The notes: generated by a model not told the origin, from the letters alone. A stretch of DNA of 41,631 bases from Oscillospiraceae bacterium (GCA_009784445.1 WRBQ01000014.1:1-41631), one strand, 5' to 3'. Counted from the first letter of the stretch, positions 23,397 through 32,691 are shown. Numbers and translations: made by a program.

Positions 23397-24398
23397 ATGA
23401 AACGAGACGATGTCGTATTCTTGCCAGCACTTGTGCAAGATTACATCCGCGCGCTCGAGCGCAAGCAGATTGCTGAGCTAACCATTTTGGAATACGCCAG
23501 CGACCTGCGCCTGTTTTTCTACTACATGGCGCAGCGCCGCCGTGCGCTGCCGCCGGGCCTAGGCTGGGATGAAATCGACCTGCAGCCCATTGCGAACCTC
23601 GACTTCATCCGCTCCATTTCCACTGAAGATGCTGAGGATTTCATTAGCCATTGCCGCAATGTGCGTGGCAATGGTGCCAACACGCTCAACCGCAGGTATG
23701 TTGCGGTGCGGCGTTTCTTCCGCTATCTCACGGTGCAAAAGCGTTTGCTGGAATCTAACCCGCTGGATAGCTTGGACGGCTTGAAGCTAGCCAAAACACT
23801 GCCAGTATATCTGCCGCTGGAAGACTGCATGCTGCTACTGAACACCGTGGAGCAAGACCTGAGCAATCCGTTTCGCGAGCGCGACTACTGCATCCTCGTT
23901 TTGTTCCTTAACTGCGGGCTGCGCCTGAGTGAGCTGTGCAACCTAAACCTAGCAGACATCGCCAGCAACAACACCGTGCGCGTGCGCGGCAAAGGCAGCA
24001 AAGATCGCACCGTGTATCTCAACGCCGCATGCTTGGCTGCGCTTGAGCGCTACCTGCGCACACGCCCACAAGATGGCCTGCGTCATGAGGATCGCGATGC
24101 GCTGTTCATCAGCCGCAACAAGCGCCGCATCAATCCACGCTCGGTTGAGCTGATGCTGACTAAGTACCTGCAACTGTGCGGGCTCGACAACCGCGGCTAC
24201 AGCATTCACAAGCTGCGCCACACGGCCGCCACGCTGATGTATCAAAACGATGTGGATGTACTGCAGCTTAAGGAGATCCTAGGTCACGAGAATCTCAGCA
24301 CTACGCAGATTTACACCCATGTGTTGAACAAGCAACTGCAAGCTGCCGTGGCACAAAACCCACTGGCCAATGTAAGAACTGAGCAAGGAGAAGATTAA
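23397..24398 (+). CDS. Xer-type tyrosine recombinase
   Basis: 333-residue site-specific recombinase with an N-terminal SAM-like DNA-binding domain (residues about 10-130) and a catalytic domain. All active-site residues are present: Arg176 (GLRLSEL), Lys202 (GKGSKDRTV), His271 and Arg274 (HKLRHTAA), His297 (GHENLSTTQIY) and Tyr306. The general build fits XerC/XerD chromosome-dimer resolution. The N-terminal region is about 30 residues longer than standard XerC/D, owing to an insert around RRRALPPGLGWDEID. GGGGGATGAG precedes ATG 23397. It heads a three-gene string with the next two genes. Confidence 0.92.
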   Translation: MKRDDVVFLPALVQDYIRALERKQIAELTILEYASDLRLFFYYMAQRRRALPPGLGWDEIDLQPIANLDFIRSISTEDAEDFISHCRNVRGNGANTLNRRYVAVRRFFRYLTVQKRLLESNPLDSLDGLKLAKTLPVYLPLEDCMLLLNTVEQDLSNPFRERDYCILVLFLNCGLRLSELCNLNLADIASNNTVRVRGKGSKDRTVYLNAACLAALERYLRTRPQDGLRHEDRDALFISRNKRRINPRSVELMLTKYLQLCGLDNRGYSIHKLRHTAATLMYQNDVDVLQLKEILGHENLSTTQIYTHVLNKQLQAAVAQNPLANVRTEQGED

Positions 24399-24399
24399 C

Positions 24400-24615
24400 A
24401 TGAACCTACGAAACCGCAAAGGCTGCGGCTGCGTGATATGGGGCGGCTTAACCTCAGGCGTGATTGCTGCAATATTAAGCTGGCTGGTGAATGGCAGCAT
24501 TGGCTGGGCGTTGCTGCATTTTGTGGCCGGCATATTCTACATCATCTGGTGGTGCATTGTGCATTTGCCTGTGCATCTGGCGGACTACGTGGCATATGTC
24601 ACCAGCTTATTTTAA
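24400..24615 (+). CDS. Small membrane protein of unknown function
   Basis: 71 residues with two hydrophobic stretches (VIWGGLTSGVIAAILSWLV and WALLHFVAGIFYIIWWCIV) after a short basic, Cys-containing start (MNLRNRKGCGC). AAGGAG (24385-24390) is 9 nt before ATG 24400. It begins 1 nt after the Xer stop and is followed 14 nt later by the lipoprotein gene, so it is probably a real co-transcribed gene. No family recognised. Confidence 0.65.
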   Translation: MNLRNRKGCGCVIWGGLTSGVIAAILSWLVNGSIGWALLHFVAGIFYIIWWCIVHLPVHLADYVAYVTSLF

Positions 24616-24629
24616 CGAGGGGAATTTTT

Positions 24630-25214
24630 ATGAAACGTATTGTTATTGCTTTGCTGGCAGTTGCTATGCTATTGCTGGCTGCCTGTGCACCAGCGCAGCC
24701 GACCGTGCAACCGACCGAAGTGACTACAACTGAAGTAACCACGATAGACATCACCACCACGCAAGCAACTACCACTGAAGTGATAACAACGACCCAAACC
24801 CACGAGTTTGCTTGGCCAATTCTTTTTGTGCCGAACCAAGCCGCCAATGGCTGGGATGAGATTGAACTAATCATTCGCGGCTATCCATCTGAAGCTACAC
24901 TGATATCTGGGCTGGTATATCACAGTGCATTGCCGCAAGGCAGCATATTGCGGTCACCAGACTTACGCGAAGATATCCTGCATGTTGACATGAACCAAGC
25001 ATTTGCGCAGGGGGTAAATCAAATGGGCACCACTGGCGAATGGCTAATGCTAGGCAGCTTAGTAAACACACTGCTTGCTTTTCATGATAACGCACAATGG
25101 GTACAAATCACTGTGGATGGCCAACCCTTGGAAACCGGGCACAATGTCTATTATGAACCGTTGGGGTTTTCCGCTTCAGCTAGCCCAAGTCAAACACGCC
25201 CGCAAACACGGTGA
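24630..25214 (+). CDS. Lipoprotein with a GerMN-like domain
   Basis: 194 residues. A lipoprotein signal ends in LLLAAC with Cys19 as the lipidation site. A Thr-rich linker follows (repeats of TTEVTT), then a domain resembling GerMN: ILRSPDLREDILHVDMNQAF, then TGEWLMLGSLVNTLLAF and VQITVDGQPLE. GerMN proteins act in sporulation and germination. GAGGGGAA precedes ATG 24630. The last 35 nt overlap the 3' end of the opposite-strand SpoIIM-like gene. Confidence 0.78.
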   Translation: MKRIVIALLAVAMLLLAACAPAQPTVQPTEVTTTEVTTIDITTTQATTTEVITTTQTHEFAWPILFVPNQAANGWDEIELIIRGYPSEATLISGLVYHSALPQGSILRSPDLREDILHVDMNQAFAQGVNQMGTTGEWLMLGSLVNTLLAFHDNAQWVQITVDGQPLETGHNVYYEPLGFSASASPSQTRPQTR

Positions 25215-25845
25215 AGGTAATCACATCCACGGCGGCGGCAATCACGCTGGTCATCACCAGCACGCCATAGCACATGCTGTAACGCCTCAGGCTGCTTTCG
25301 GCGCGCTCAATCTTGCCGTTGAGCAACAGCAACATGTCGCCACTCATCAACATGCTTTCTTTACAGGCGCTGAACATGATGAGCATGCTGATGACCGTGG
25401 CCGGGTAATGCACCAGCAGCGCATAACCCACTCCAGTGGCACCATGCGCCAAGTACAACCCACCGCTGAGCACGCCAATACCCAAGCCACGCAGCACAGG
25501 CAACACCAGCAAAAACGGCAATCCGCCTGCACTTAGGCCGAATATGTATGCGATGCCTAGGAATATCATGTCGCCACCAAAGTAGCTTAACGCGTTGGCC
25601 AGCATGCTGCGGCCAGCCCGGCTGCTGCGCTGGGCCTGCAGCAAGGCCATCACTTGAGCCTGCCAACCGGTGTAGCCAACGGCAGCTGTGCGTGAGCCCA
25701 AAAACAGCCCAAGCCCGAACAAAGCCACCAGCGCCAGCTTGTGCCAATGCTTGTTCAGCATTTTTTTAATATCCTGCAAGCTGGGCAGGGTGTTCGAGCC
25801 ACCAAGCCGTAACCATCGCAGTGATGTGATTGCGTGTAAGTTCAT
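25180..25845 (-). CDS. SpoIIM-like integral membrane protein
   Basis: 221 residues with about five to six hydrophobic segments. Layout and motifs resemble stage II sporulation protein M: LGLFLGSR near the first helix, YIFGLSAGGLPFLLVLPVLR, GIGVLSGGLYLAHGATG, and FSACKESMLMSG. In B. subtilis SpoIIM works with SpoIID and SpoIIP in engulfment. ATG 25845 follows GAAAGGA at about 9 nt. The 50-residue cytoplasmic N-terminus is longer than usual; an internal Met at residue 29 could be an alternative start. It overlaps the GerMN gene tail-to-tail. Assignment rests on general similarity. Confidence 0.6.
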   Translation of the reverse strand: MNLHAITSLRWLRLGGSNTLPSLQDIKKMLNKHWHKLALVALFGLGLFLGSRTAAVGYTGWQAQVMALLQAQRSSRAGRSMLANALSYFGGDMIFLGIAYIFGLSAGGLPFLLVLPVLRGLGIGVLSGGLYLAHGATGVGYALLVHYPATVISMLIMFSACKESMLMSGDMLLLLNGKIERAESSLRRYSMCYGVLVMTSVIAAAVDVITFTVFAGVFDLG

Positions 25846-26140
25846 CTTGCAATTCCTTTCCGTTGCACAATTTTTTCTTGCGCGCCAAGTTGTTGCACAG
25901 CGCAGCGCAAGTTGCAAAAACTGTTTGCACGTTTATCTTGTCCATAAGTATGCTGCACGTGCATGAATTATGTGCGTGCAAAATCAACATGCGCATGCAC
26001 TTTAGTTGATTAAAGCGCATGCGCGTCTGCATACTATTTCTCTTTCACTTCACTTTGATGAAGCGTCTCGTTTGCTTTAGTTAAATGAAGCGAATGAACG
26101 CTTCATTGCGATGAAGTGTTTGTTCGCCTTGCTCCCCTCT
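25846..26140. other. 295-bp noncoding block with repeated short motifs and hairpins
   Basis: No gene was seen. The left half has TTGCAC at 25863, 25893 and 25925, and a TGCACGTGCA palindrome (25954-25963). The right half has an imperfect long hairpin, GCGCATGC-A-CTTTA against its complement (about 25991-26023). It also has AATGAAGCG/CGCTTCATT (26084-26092 and 26099-26107) and further GATGAAGYG copies at 26057 and 26110. The block separates the carboxypeptidase gene from the SpoIIM-like gene. Confidence 0.6.
25945..25972 (-). promoter_or_regulatory. Possible sigma-E-type promoter of the SpoIIM-like gene
   Basis: Minus strand: CATAATT (25972-25966), 13 bp, CATACTTA (25952-25945). This resembles the B. 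subtilis sigma-E pattern (ATA-rich -35, CATAnnnT -10), which drives spoIIM there. The leader to ATG 25845 would be about 90 nt. Confidence 0.3.
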
Positions 26141-27304
26141 TTAACGCACTAAAGCGTTTATCAATCGTTGTAGCATTACCAAAAAGCGCAGCTCCTGCAC
26201 CGCACGCGGCGCGGTGAGTGTGTATTCTCCAACTACCTCATCGCCCAGCATCACCGTGATGCGGCCCAACACCTGGCCTCCCACCACTGGCGCTTGCACA
26301 TCCAAAGCCAGCTCAATGTTCTGCTGCAGGTCGTCTTCGCTGCCGCGCGGCACCAAAATGGGCATGCCACCAGGCAGCACTGGCGTGATGTATCTATCCT
26401 CGCCGCGCAACACACGCACAGGCGTGATGAGGTTTTCATCAATTTCGGGCGTCACTGTGCTGTAGTTCGCAAAGCCCCAGTTGAGCATGCGCTTTGCTGT
26501 GTCAAAGCGGTCGTTACTATTGTCACTGCCCAGCACCACGGCAATCAGATGGGTATCCCCGCGCATGGCCGTGGCCGAAATGCAGCAACCCGCACGGCTG
26601 GTGGTGCCGGTTTTCAGGCCGGTTGCGCCCTCAAAAAAGCGCACCAAGCGGTTAGTGTTCACCAGCTCCGTTTCACCGTCGCGCAAGCTATCCATCCAAA
26701 TTGTCGAATACGCCACCACTTCATTGTGCTGAAGTAATTCGCGGCTCATCAGCGCAATATCATAGGCTGTGGTCAAATGATTTTCCGTGGTATCATCCAA
26801 ACCAGTGCTGTTTTCAAAGTTGGTGTTGACCATACCCAGCTCGGCTGCTCTTTCGTTCATTAAAGCAACGAAGCCCTCTTCGCTGCCCGCAATTGCTTCG
26901 GCTAGGGCCACACTGGCATCGTTGGCGCTGTAAATCGCGATGGCTTTCAACAAGTCTTCCAGCAACATGCTTTCGCCCTCGCGCAGCCAAATTTGTGAGC
27001 CACCCTTGCCCGCCGCCGTGCCACTGACGGTGATTTGATCAGTTAGGCACAGTTTTCCATCAGCTAGCGCTTCAGCCACCAAAAGCAAAGTCATCACCTT
27101 GGTGACCGACGCCGGATACAAGCGCTGGTGCTCGTTGTAGGCCATTAGCACTTGCCCGGTGGCGGCGTCCATTAGCACGGCCGCACGTGCCGCGATTTCA
27201 ACCGGCTGTTCTTCACTTTCTCGTGCCAAAGCGTTCATCGCTTTAGCTGACAAAAGCAATCCCGCCACTAGGGCGATTGCCACCACTCTTTTCCATGCAC
27301 GCAT
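26141..27304 (-). CDS. D-alanyl-D-alanine carboxypeptidase (DacF/DacB-like)
   Basis: Low-molecular-weight penicillin-binding protein that trims the terminal D-Ala of peptidoglycan stem peptides. 387 residues: signal segment (5-25), then a peptidase S11 domain with Ser66-Val-Thr-Lys69, Ser126-Ala-Asn128 and Lys231-Thr-Gly233. The C-terminal beta domain is at about 285-365, followed by a short amphipathic or hydrophobic end (ELRFLVMLQRLINALV) that could anchor the protein. ATG 27304 has GGAG sites 4 and 11 nt upstream; a longer frame from GTG 27346 has none. Neighbouring SpoIIM-like and GerMN genes make a spore role (DacF-like) plausible. Confidence 0.9.
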   Translation of the reverse strand: MRAWKRVVAIALVAGLLLSAKAMNALARESEEQPVEIAARAAVLMDAATGQVLMAYNEHQRLYPASVTKVMTLLLVAEALADGKLCLTDQITVSGTAAGKGGSQIWLREGESMLLEDLLKAIAIYSANDASVALAEAIAGSEEGFVALMNERAAELGMVNTNFENSTGLDDTTENHLTTAYDIALMSRELLQHNEVVAYSTIWMDSLRDGETELVNTNRLVRFFEGATGLKTGTTSRAGCCISATAMRGDTHLIAVVLGSDNSNDRFDTAKRMLNWGFANYSTVTPEIDENLITPVRVLRGEDRYITPVLPGGMPILVPRGSEDDLQQNIELALDVQAPVVGGQVLGRITVMLGDEVVGEYTLTAPRAVQELRFLVMLQRLINALVR

Positions 27305-27370
27305 AACACTCCACTCCTTCACTCGCTTTGTGAAATTTTTATGCACAGGCGTGTTTTTTTATGCTAGCCC

Positions 27371-27399
27371 TTGCATTTTTGCGCATTTTGTGCTACTAT
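27371..27399 (+). promoter_or_regulatory. Promoter of mtaB
   Basis: TTGCAT (27371-27376), 17 bp, TACTAT (27394-27399). The message would start near 27406, just before AAAGGAGG (27413-27420). Confidence 0.55.
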
Positions 27400-27426
27400 A
27401 AAAGGAACATCAAAAAGGAGGCTGCC

Positions 27427-28710
27427 GTGACGGTTGGTTTTTTCACGCTTGGTTGCAAGGTCAACCAAGCCGATAGCGATGCCATTTCTGCGCACATGCT
27501 CGCTGCGGGTTATTCGTCCGCGCCGCCTGAAACCGCCGACATCGTGGTGGTTAATTCCTGCACCGTCACCGCTGAAAGTGACCGCAAAACCCGCCAGACG
27601 CTGCGACGCTTTCGCGAGGTGAACCGCGGCTGCGTTCTGGTTCTCACAGGCTGCGCCGTGCAGGTCGGCGATGATTTAATACAGCAATACCCCGAAGTCG
27701 ATCTGATATTGGGTCAACGCGATATTCACGCTTTAGCTCGCTACGTCGACGAGTTTTTATTGCACCGTCATCCCATCGTCCACGTGGCTTTGCATCAACG
27801 CGATGAAGTGTTTGCTCCACCCGGACAAGTCTTGTCCTCCACCCGTGCCACCCTAAAAATTCAAGATGGTTGTGATCATTTTTGCACTTATTGTATCATC
27901 CCACACGCACGCGGGCCTGTGCGTTCAAAACCACTTGATGATGTTCGGCGGGACGCACAAACGCTTGTGGCACAAGGATTTCAAGAGATTGTTTTGGTGG
28001 GAATTAACTTGGCTGCATACGGCAAAGGACACAATCATAACCTTGGCGATGCTGTGTTGGCTGTCGCGGAATCTGGCGTTGCGCGCATTCGCCTTGGCTC
28101 GCTTGAGCCTGATTTGCTTAACGAATCCATTCTCAAAACGCTTTCGCGCGTTAAAATTTTGTGTCCGCATTTCCATCTCTCATTGCAAAGCGGTTGCGAC
28201 ACCACGCTAAAGCGCATGGGGCGCCGCTATGATTCGATTCACTATGCTAGCTTGGTAAACCAGCTGCGCAACCTCTTCCCAAACGTCTCTATCACCACTG
28301 ACTTGATGGTCGGCTTTCCCGGCGAAACCGAGCAAGAACACGCGCAATCACTCGCCTTTGTTGAGCAAATGGCCTTCTCGAAGGTACATGTTTTTCCGTT
28401 TTCGCCGCGCCCTAGAACACCCGCTGCTACATTCAAGGGTCAGCTCATCAAAGCGGAAAAGCGACAACGTAGCCAACAAGCAATTTCACTCGCTGAATCA
28501 TTAAATAACGATTTTCTTGCCACACAAGTTGGACAAACACTTGAAGTTTTGCTTGAACAACCCGCCAAAAACGGCGGTATGCAAGGCTATTCTGCTAACT
28601 ATTGCCCTATTGTTGTGTTAGACGCCACGCCCACGCAGCAAAATCAGTTTGTGCAGATTTTGGTTTCACACGTTAATGGGGAAAGATGCACCGGAACACT
28701 CTTGCGTTAA
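27427..28710 (+). CDS. mtaB: tRNA (t6A37) methylthiotransferase MtaB
   Basis: Radical-SAM enzyme that converts t6A37 to ms2t6A in tRNAs reading ANN codons. 427 residues. The N-terminal UPF0004 domain holds the first cluster ligands Cys10 (LGCKVNQ), Cys45 (NSCTVTAESDRKTRQ) and Cys76 (TGCAVQ). The radical-SAM cluster ligands are Cys149, Cys153 and Cys156 (CDHFCTYC). The LGCKVNQ start is typical of MtaB rather than MiaB or RimO. The start is GTG 27427, placed 6 nt after AAAGGAGG. Codon use is more AT-rich than in metG or uvrA. Its stop shares bases with the convergent tmcAL stop. Confidence 0.93.
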   Translation: MTVGFFTLGCKVNQADSDAISAHMLAAGYSSAPPETADIVVVNSCTVTAESDRKTRQTLRRFREVNRGCVLVLTGCAVQVGDDLIQQYPEVDLILGQRDIHALARYVDEFLLHRHPIVHVALHQRDEVFAPPGQVLSSTRATLKIQDGCDHFCTYCIIPHARGPVRSKPLDDVRRDAQTLVAQGFQEIVLVGINLAAYGKGHNHNLGDAVLAVAESGVARIRLGSLEPDLLNESILKTLSRVKILCPHFHLSLQSGCDTTLKRMGRRYDSIHYASLVNQLRNLFPNVSITTDLMVGFPGETEQEHAQSLAFVEQMAFSKVHVFPFSPRPRTPAATFKGQLIKAEKRQRSQQAISLAESLNNDFLATQVGQTLEVLLEQPAKNGGMQGYSANYCPIVVLDATPTQQNQFVQILVSHVNGERCTGTLLR

Positions 28711-29891
28711 AGCGCGAAAACGCGCCGTCGCTGCTCCATTCCACATGGCTGCACCTGTGGCATGGCCAATGCCATTATGTCGGCCGCACGGCATTCGTGG
28801 GCAAATTGCAGCTGCGCTTCGGGCAACATTTTTGCTACGTCTGCCATGCGTGAGATGATCGGCAAAGCCATGTTCACTTTCGTTAGATGAAGTAATTCCC
28901 GCCCTTTTTTGGTGTGACCTATTATCCGAGTAAAGCGTGGAAGCGACGTCAAGCCCTCTATAGTTTCTCCAAGTAAAGCGTGAAAGAGCGCTCTCCTCAC
29001 CCGCGCAGCAGGGTAGCGTTTTCCTGTGGCTGCCTGCAAAATTTCTTGCACGCTGTTTTTCTCTCGCACTGCACGATACAATAGATGTTCCATGCCTTCT
29101 GAAATGTCTGGCAAGGCAGCAAAATCTGCAAGTTGCATCGCACGCAAACGTAATAACCATGCGGTTTCTAGACATTGCATGTCAACTGGGGCGCGACCGT
29201 TGGATATTTCTTCCTGCAACCAATTGATTCCGACAGCTTCGCATAATTTATTGTCGCCCATTTCGCCCTTTAGTAGTATTTTGCGAAGTTCGCTTGCGTT
29301 GGCGAAGCCCTCTCCGCCGATTTCGTCGTGCGCAGCACCCACTCTTTTGATGGCAAAGGGCTCTATTTTCGCCCCTAAATGCTTTATTGCATTGATATAT
29401 TCGACCCCAAGCGTGTCGTTTGGCGTGCGCAACACGGCTGCAGCCTGCGGATCCAGCTCGGCCACTGCCCCCTGCCGCGCCCGCGCAAAGGCCTCCCCCT
29501 CCCCTACCCGCTTTCGCAGGCTAAGCACTACCCTTTCGTCCCCTATTAATGCGGCAGCACGTTGAAGCAACGCCAAATCCGCGCTTTCGCTGCCAAAACT
29601 AAGTATATCCACACAACCCAGCGAATCCAGCAAGTGCACACCCGCCCGTGCAAAATCTTGCGCACGCGCACACGACCATGGCGTGGGCAGCAAAATCACC
29701 AAATCTGCGCCATTTTCCAGTGCCATGCGTGCCCGCACATGCGTTTGCGCAATGGCGAACTCGCCGCGCTGCACCGTGCAGCCGCTCATCACCACCACCA
29801 CATGCGTGGCGCCGACCGCACGCGTTTGTGCAATATGCCAAGCGTGCCCCCGATGAAAGGGGTTATATTCCGCGATAATTCCAGCCACCAT
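28707..29891 (-). CDS. tmcAL: tRNA(Met) cytidine acetate ligase TmcAL
   Basis: ATP-dependent enzyme that forms N4-acetylcytidine at the wobble base of elongator tRNA-Met, using acetate. 394 residues. The nucleotidyltransferase motif is at the start: GIIAEYNPFHRGH with His13 and His16. The family stretches VVVVMSGCTVQRGEFAIA and ADLVILLPTPWSCARAQDFA follow. AGAGGTG lies upstream of ATG 29891. It converges with mtaB, another tRNA anticodon-loop enzyme; the four bases TTAA (28707-28710) contain both stops. It is divergent from radC. Confidence 0.92.
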   Translation of the reverse strand: MVAGIIAEYNPFHRGHAWHIAQTRAVGATHVVVVMSGCTVQRGEFAIAQTHVRARMALENGADLVILLPTPWSCARAQDFARAGVHLLDSLGCVDILSFGSESADLALLQRAAALIGDERVVLSLRKRVGEGEAFARARQGAVAELDPQAAAVLRTPNDTLGVEYINAIKHLGAKIEPFAIKRVGAAHDEIGGEGFANASELRKILLKGEMGDNKLCEAVGINWLQEEISNGRAPVDMQCLETAWLLRLRAMQLADFAALPDISEGMEHLLYRAVREKNSVQEILQAATGKRYPAARVRRALFHALLGETIEGLTSLPRFTRIIGHTKKGRELLHLTKVNMALPIISRMADVAKMLPEAQLQFAHECRAADIMALAMPQVQPCGMEQRRRVFAL

Positions 29892-29933
29892 GGCGCACCT
29901 CTTTCGTCAATTTATACAAACTTGCACATTTTT

Positions 29934-29961
29934 ATTATAGCACAAAATTTCCACTTGACAA
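29934..29961 (-). promoter_or_regulatory. Promoter of tmcAL
   Basis: Minus strand TTGTCA (29961-29956), 16 bp, TATAAT (29939-29934). Its -35 occupies the same bases as the -35 of the radC promoter on the other strand. Confidence 0.7.
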
Positions 29962-29983
29962 TCCGGAACATTTGTGTTATAAT
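29955..29983 (+). promoter_or_regulatory. Promoter of the radC-uvrB-uvrA cluster
   Basis: Perfect consensus TTGACA (29955-29960), 17 bp, TATAAT (29978-29983). Expected start near 29990, 9 nt before ATG 29999. No clear LexA box was seen around it. Confidence 0.85.
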
Positions 29984-29998
29984 ATTGAAGGTAGGAAT

Positions 29999-30724
29999 AT
30001 GCACGAAAACCATCGCAAGCGTGTTCGGCAACGCTTTCGCCAAGCCGGGCTAGAGTCATTTCCAGCGCACAATGTGCTGGAGATGCTGTTGTTTTATGCC
30101 ATTCCACGGCAAGATACCAACGAAATCGCCCATCGGCTCATTCGGCATTTCGGCACGCTTTCGGCCGTGCTGGATGCTCCCTTTGAGGAGCTGTGCAAAG
30201 TGCAAGGCATTGGCGAAAACTCGGCCACGCTCATCATGTTCGTTGCACAAATCGCCAAGCGCTACCTTGCCGAGCAAGTGCAAGAGAAAATTTCGTTTGC
30301 CAACAAGCAGGCTTTGCATCGCTTTGCTGTGTCGCTGTTTACCGGCATGAAATCCGAGGCCGCATTTTTGCTGTGTTTTGACAACACCACGCAGTTGCTG
30401 CATGCCGGGCAAATTTCGCTGGGCACAAAGCATGCCGTTAGCTTGGACAACCGCACCCTGCTTGAATCCGCCTTTCGCCACAACGCTACCAAAGTTGTGC
30501 TGGTGCATAATCATCCTAATGGCTTGGCCGCGCCGTCGCGCAGCGATGTGGTGCGCACCGAGGGCGCTGTAAAAATCTTCAACAGCGTGCAAATTCAATT
30601 GCTAGATCACCTCATTGTTGCGCAGGGACAGTGTTTTTCCATGGCCGCGCACCCCAAGCACATGCGTATTTTCCACGACGAAGCCCCATCCATCCTGCTT
30701 CAAATTGCGGCAGATGAAAAATAG
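29999..30724 (+). CDS. radC: RadC/JAB-domain protein
   Basis: 241 residues. The N-terminal helix-hairpin-helix part ([12 protein letters not shown]) is followed by the JAMM metalloprotease-like domain, with ligands His170, His172 and Asp183 in [14 protein letters not shown] (pattern HxH-x7-S-x2-D). Despite its name, a direct repair role for RadC is not settled. Here it heads a cluster with uvrB and uvrA, supporting a DNA-related function. ATG 29999 is preferred, with GAAGGTAGGA just upstream. The message leader would be very short. Confidence 0.92.
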   Translation: MHENHRKRVRQRFRQAGLESFPAHNVLEMLLFYAIPRQDTNEIAHRLIRHFGTLSAVLDAPFEELCKVQGIGENSATLIMFVAQIAKRYLAEQVQEKISFANKQALHRFAVSLFTGMKSEAAFLLCFDNTTQLLHAGQISLGTKHAVSLDNRTLLESAFRHNATKVVLVHNHPNGLAAPSRSDVVRTEGAVKIFNSVQIQLLDHLIVAQGQCFSMAAHPKHMRIFHDEAPSILLQIAADEK

Positions 30725-30735
30725 AAAGACAGAAC

Positions 30736-32691
30736 ATGCATTTCAAGCTTCATTCCAGCTTCGCACCAACGGGCGACCAGCCACAGGCAATTCGACAATT
30801 GGTTGACGGGCTAAATCAAGGCCACGAAACCCAAGTGTTGCTGGGTGTCACGGGTTCCGGAAAGACCTTCACCATGGCTAACGTGATTGCCCAAATGAAC
30901 CGCCCCACCCTCGTGTTGGCACACAATAAAACCCTTGCTGCGCAGCTGTGCAGCGAGTTTCGCGAGTTTTTTCCCGAAAACCGCGTGGAGTATTTCGTCA
31001 GCTATTACGACTACTACCAGCCCGAGGCCTATATCGCTGTCACAGACACCTATATTGAAAAAGACTCGCAGGTCAACGAAGAAATCGACAAGCTGCGCCA
31101 CTCGGCCACATCGTCGCTCAGCGAACGCCGCGATGTGATTATTGTGGCCAGCGTAAGCTGCATTTTTTCGCTGGGCAACCCCATTGATTACCGCAACATG
31201 GTGGTTTCGCTGCGGCCGGGGCAAACTAAATCACGCGATGACCTCATCGCAAAGCTAGTAGAGATCCGCTACGAGCGCAACGACGTGAGTTTTACGCGCA
31301 ATCATTTTCGCGTGCGCGGTGATACGGTCGAAATTTTCCCGGTCTACAGCTTTGAAACTGCCATTCGCGTGGAATTTTTCGGCGACGAAATCGAGCGCAT
31401 TTGCGAAATCACCGCGCTCACCGGCGAGGTGCGCAGCGTGCTGCAACACGTGGCCATCTATCCTGCCTCGCACTACGTCGTCGCGCCCGAGCGTCTGGAT
31501 GACGCCATCATTGACATTCAGGCCGAAATGCTTGACCAAGAGGCGAAATTCACCGCCGAGGGCAAGCTCATCGAGGCGCAACGCATTCGCCAGCGCACGC
31601 TGTATGACATGGAAATGTTGCGCGAAACCGGCTTCTGCAAGGGCATTGAGAACTACTCTCGCGTGATGGCCGGGCGGCCAACGGGCGCCAAACCTTTCAC
31701 GCTGTTGGACTACTTCCCCGAAGACTTCATCTTGTTTGTGGATGAATCGCACGTGACCATTCCGCAGGTGCGCGGGATGTATGCCGGTGACCGCGCGCGC
31801 AAAGAGAATCTGGTGAACTTCGGCTTTCGCCTGCCATCTGCCATGGATAATCGTCCGCTGACCTTCGATGAAGTGTATAGTCATTTGGGCCAACGTGTGT
31901 ATGTTTCGGCCACGCCCGGGCCGTTTGAGCGCGAGCAAACACAGCAAATCGTGGAGCAAATCATCCGCCCCACCGGGCTGCTGGACCCCGAAATCTCGGT
32001 GCGCCCTATCCAAGGCCAAATCGACGACCTCATCAGCGAAATCAACACCCGCACTGCCCGCGGCGAACGCGTGCTGGTCACCACGCTGACGAAAAAAATG
32101 GCCGAAGATTTAACCTCTTACTTCGAGAATGTCGGCATCAAAGTGCGCTATATGCACTGCGACATCGAAACCATCGAGCGCATGGAAATCATCCGTGGGC
32201 TGCGCCTGGGCGAGTTCGACGTGCTCATCGGCATCAACCTGCTGCGCGAAGGCCTCGACCTGCCCGAAGTGTCGCTGGTGGCCATCCTCGATGCCGACAA
32301 GGAGGGCTTTTTGCGCAGCCAAACCTCGCTGGTGCAGACCATTGGCCGCGCCGCACGCAACGCAGAGGGCCAAGTGATTATGTACGCCGACCACGTCACC
32401 GGCTCCATGGAACGCGCCATTGCGGAGACCGAGCGGCGGCGCGAAATTCAAATCGCTCACAACGAAAAGCAGGGCATTGTGCCCACCAGCGTGCGCAAAG
32501 ACGTGCGTGACGTGCTGGAAATCTCGAGCAAAGGCAGCGTGACCAAAGCGCGTGCGCAAAAGCTCAGCCGCACCGAAAAAGACGCAAGAATACGGCAATT
32601 GACCATCGAAATGAAGGCCGCCGCACGCCTGCTGGAGTTCGAGCATGCGGCATTCCTGCGCGACGAAATTGAGAAGCTGAAAGCCGACTGA
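30736..32691 (+). CDS. uvrB: Excinuclease ABC subunit B
   Basis: Damage-verifying helicase-like subunit of nucleotide excision repair, 651 residues. Walker A GVTGSGKT is at residues 37-44, the beta-hairpin region [11 protein letters not shown] is conserved, DEXX-type Walker B lies in [11 protein letters not shown], and helicase motif VI is in [19 protein letters not shown]. The C-terminal UVR domain ([20 protein letters not shown]) that recruits UvrC is present. It begins 12 nt after radC with only a weak ribosome site, so coupling is likely. Confidence 0.98.
   Translation: MHFKLHSSFAPTGDQPQAIRQLVDGLNQGHETQVLLGVTGSGKTFTMANVIAQMNRPTLVLAHNKTLAAQLCSEFREFFPENRVEYFVSYYDYYQPEAYIAVTDTYIEKDSQVNEEIDKLRHSATSSLSERRDVIIVASVSCIFSLGNPIDYRNMVVSLRPGQTKSRDDLIAKLVEIRYERNDVSFTRNHFRVRGDTVEIFPVYSFETAIRVEFFGDEIERICEITALTGEVRSVLQHVAIYPASHYVVAPERLDDAIIDIQAEMLDQEAKFTAEGKLIEAQRIRQRTLYDMEMLRETGFCKGIENYSRVMAGRPTGAKPFTLLDYFPEDFILFVDESHVTIPQVRGMYAGDRARKENLVNFGFRLPSAMDNRPLTFDEVYSHLGQRVYVSATPGPFEREQTQQIVEQIIRPTGLLDPEISVRPIQGQIDDLISEINTRTARGERVLVTTLTKKMAEDLTSYFENVGIKVRYMHCDIETIERMEIIRGLRLGEFDVLIGINLLREGLDLPEVSLVAILDADKEGFLRSQTSLVQTIGRAARNAEGQVIMYADHVTGSMERAIAETERRREIQIAHNEKQGIVPTSVRKDVRDVLEISSKGSVTKARAQKLSRTEKDARIRQLTIEMKAAARLLEFEHAAFLRDEIEKLKAD

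Noticed and set aside
25766-26032. 88-codon minus-strand frame upstream of the SpoIIM-like gene
   Set aside because: No ribosome site, an unlikely His/Cys/Met-rich start, and it crosses the hairpin block and the SpoIIM-like start in another frame.
29934-30735. LexA/SOS control of the radC-uvrB-uvrA cluster
   Set aside because: No CGAAC-N4-GTTCG-type box was seen around the promoter or before uvrB. A different SOS motif in this lineage cannot be excluded by eye.
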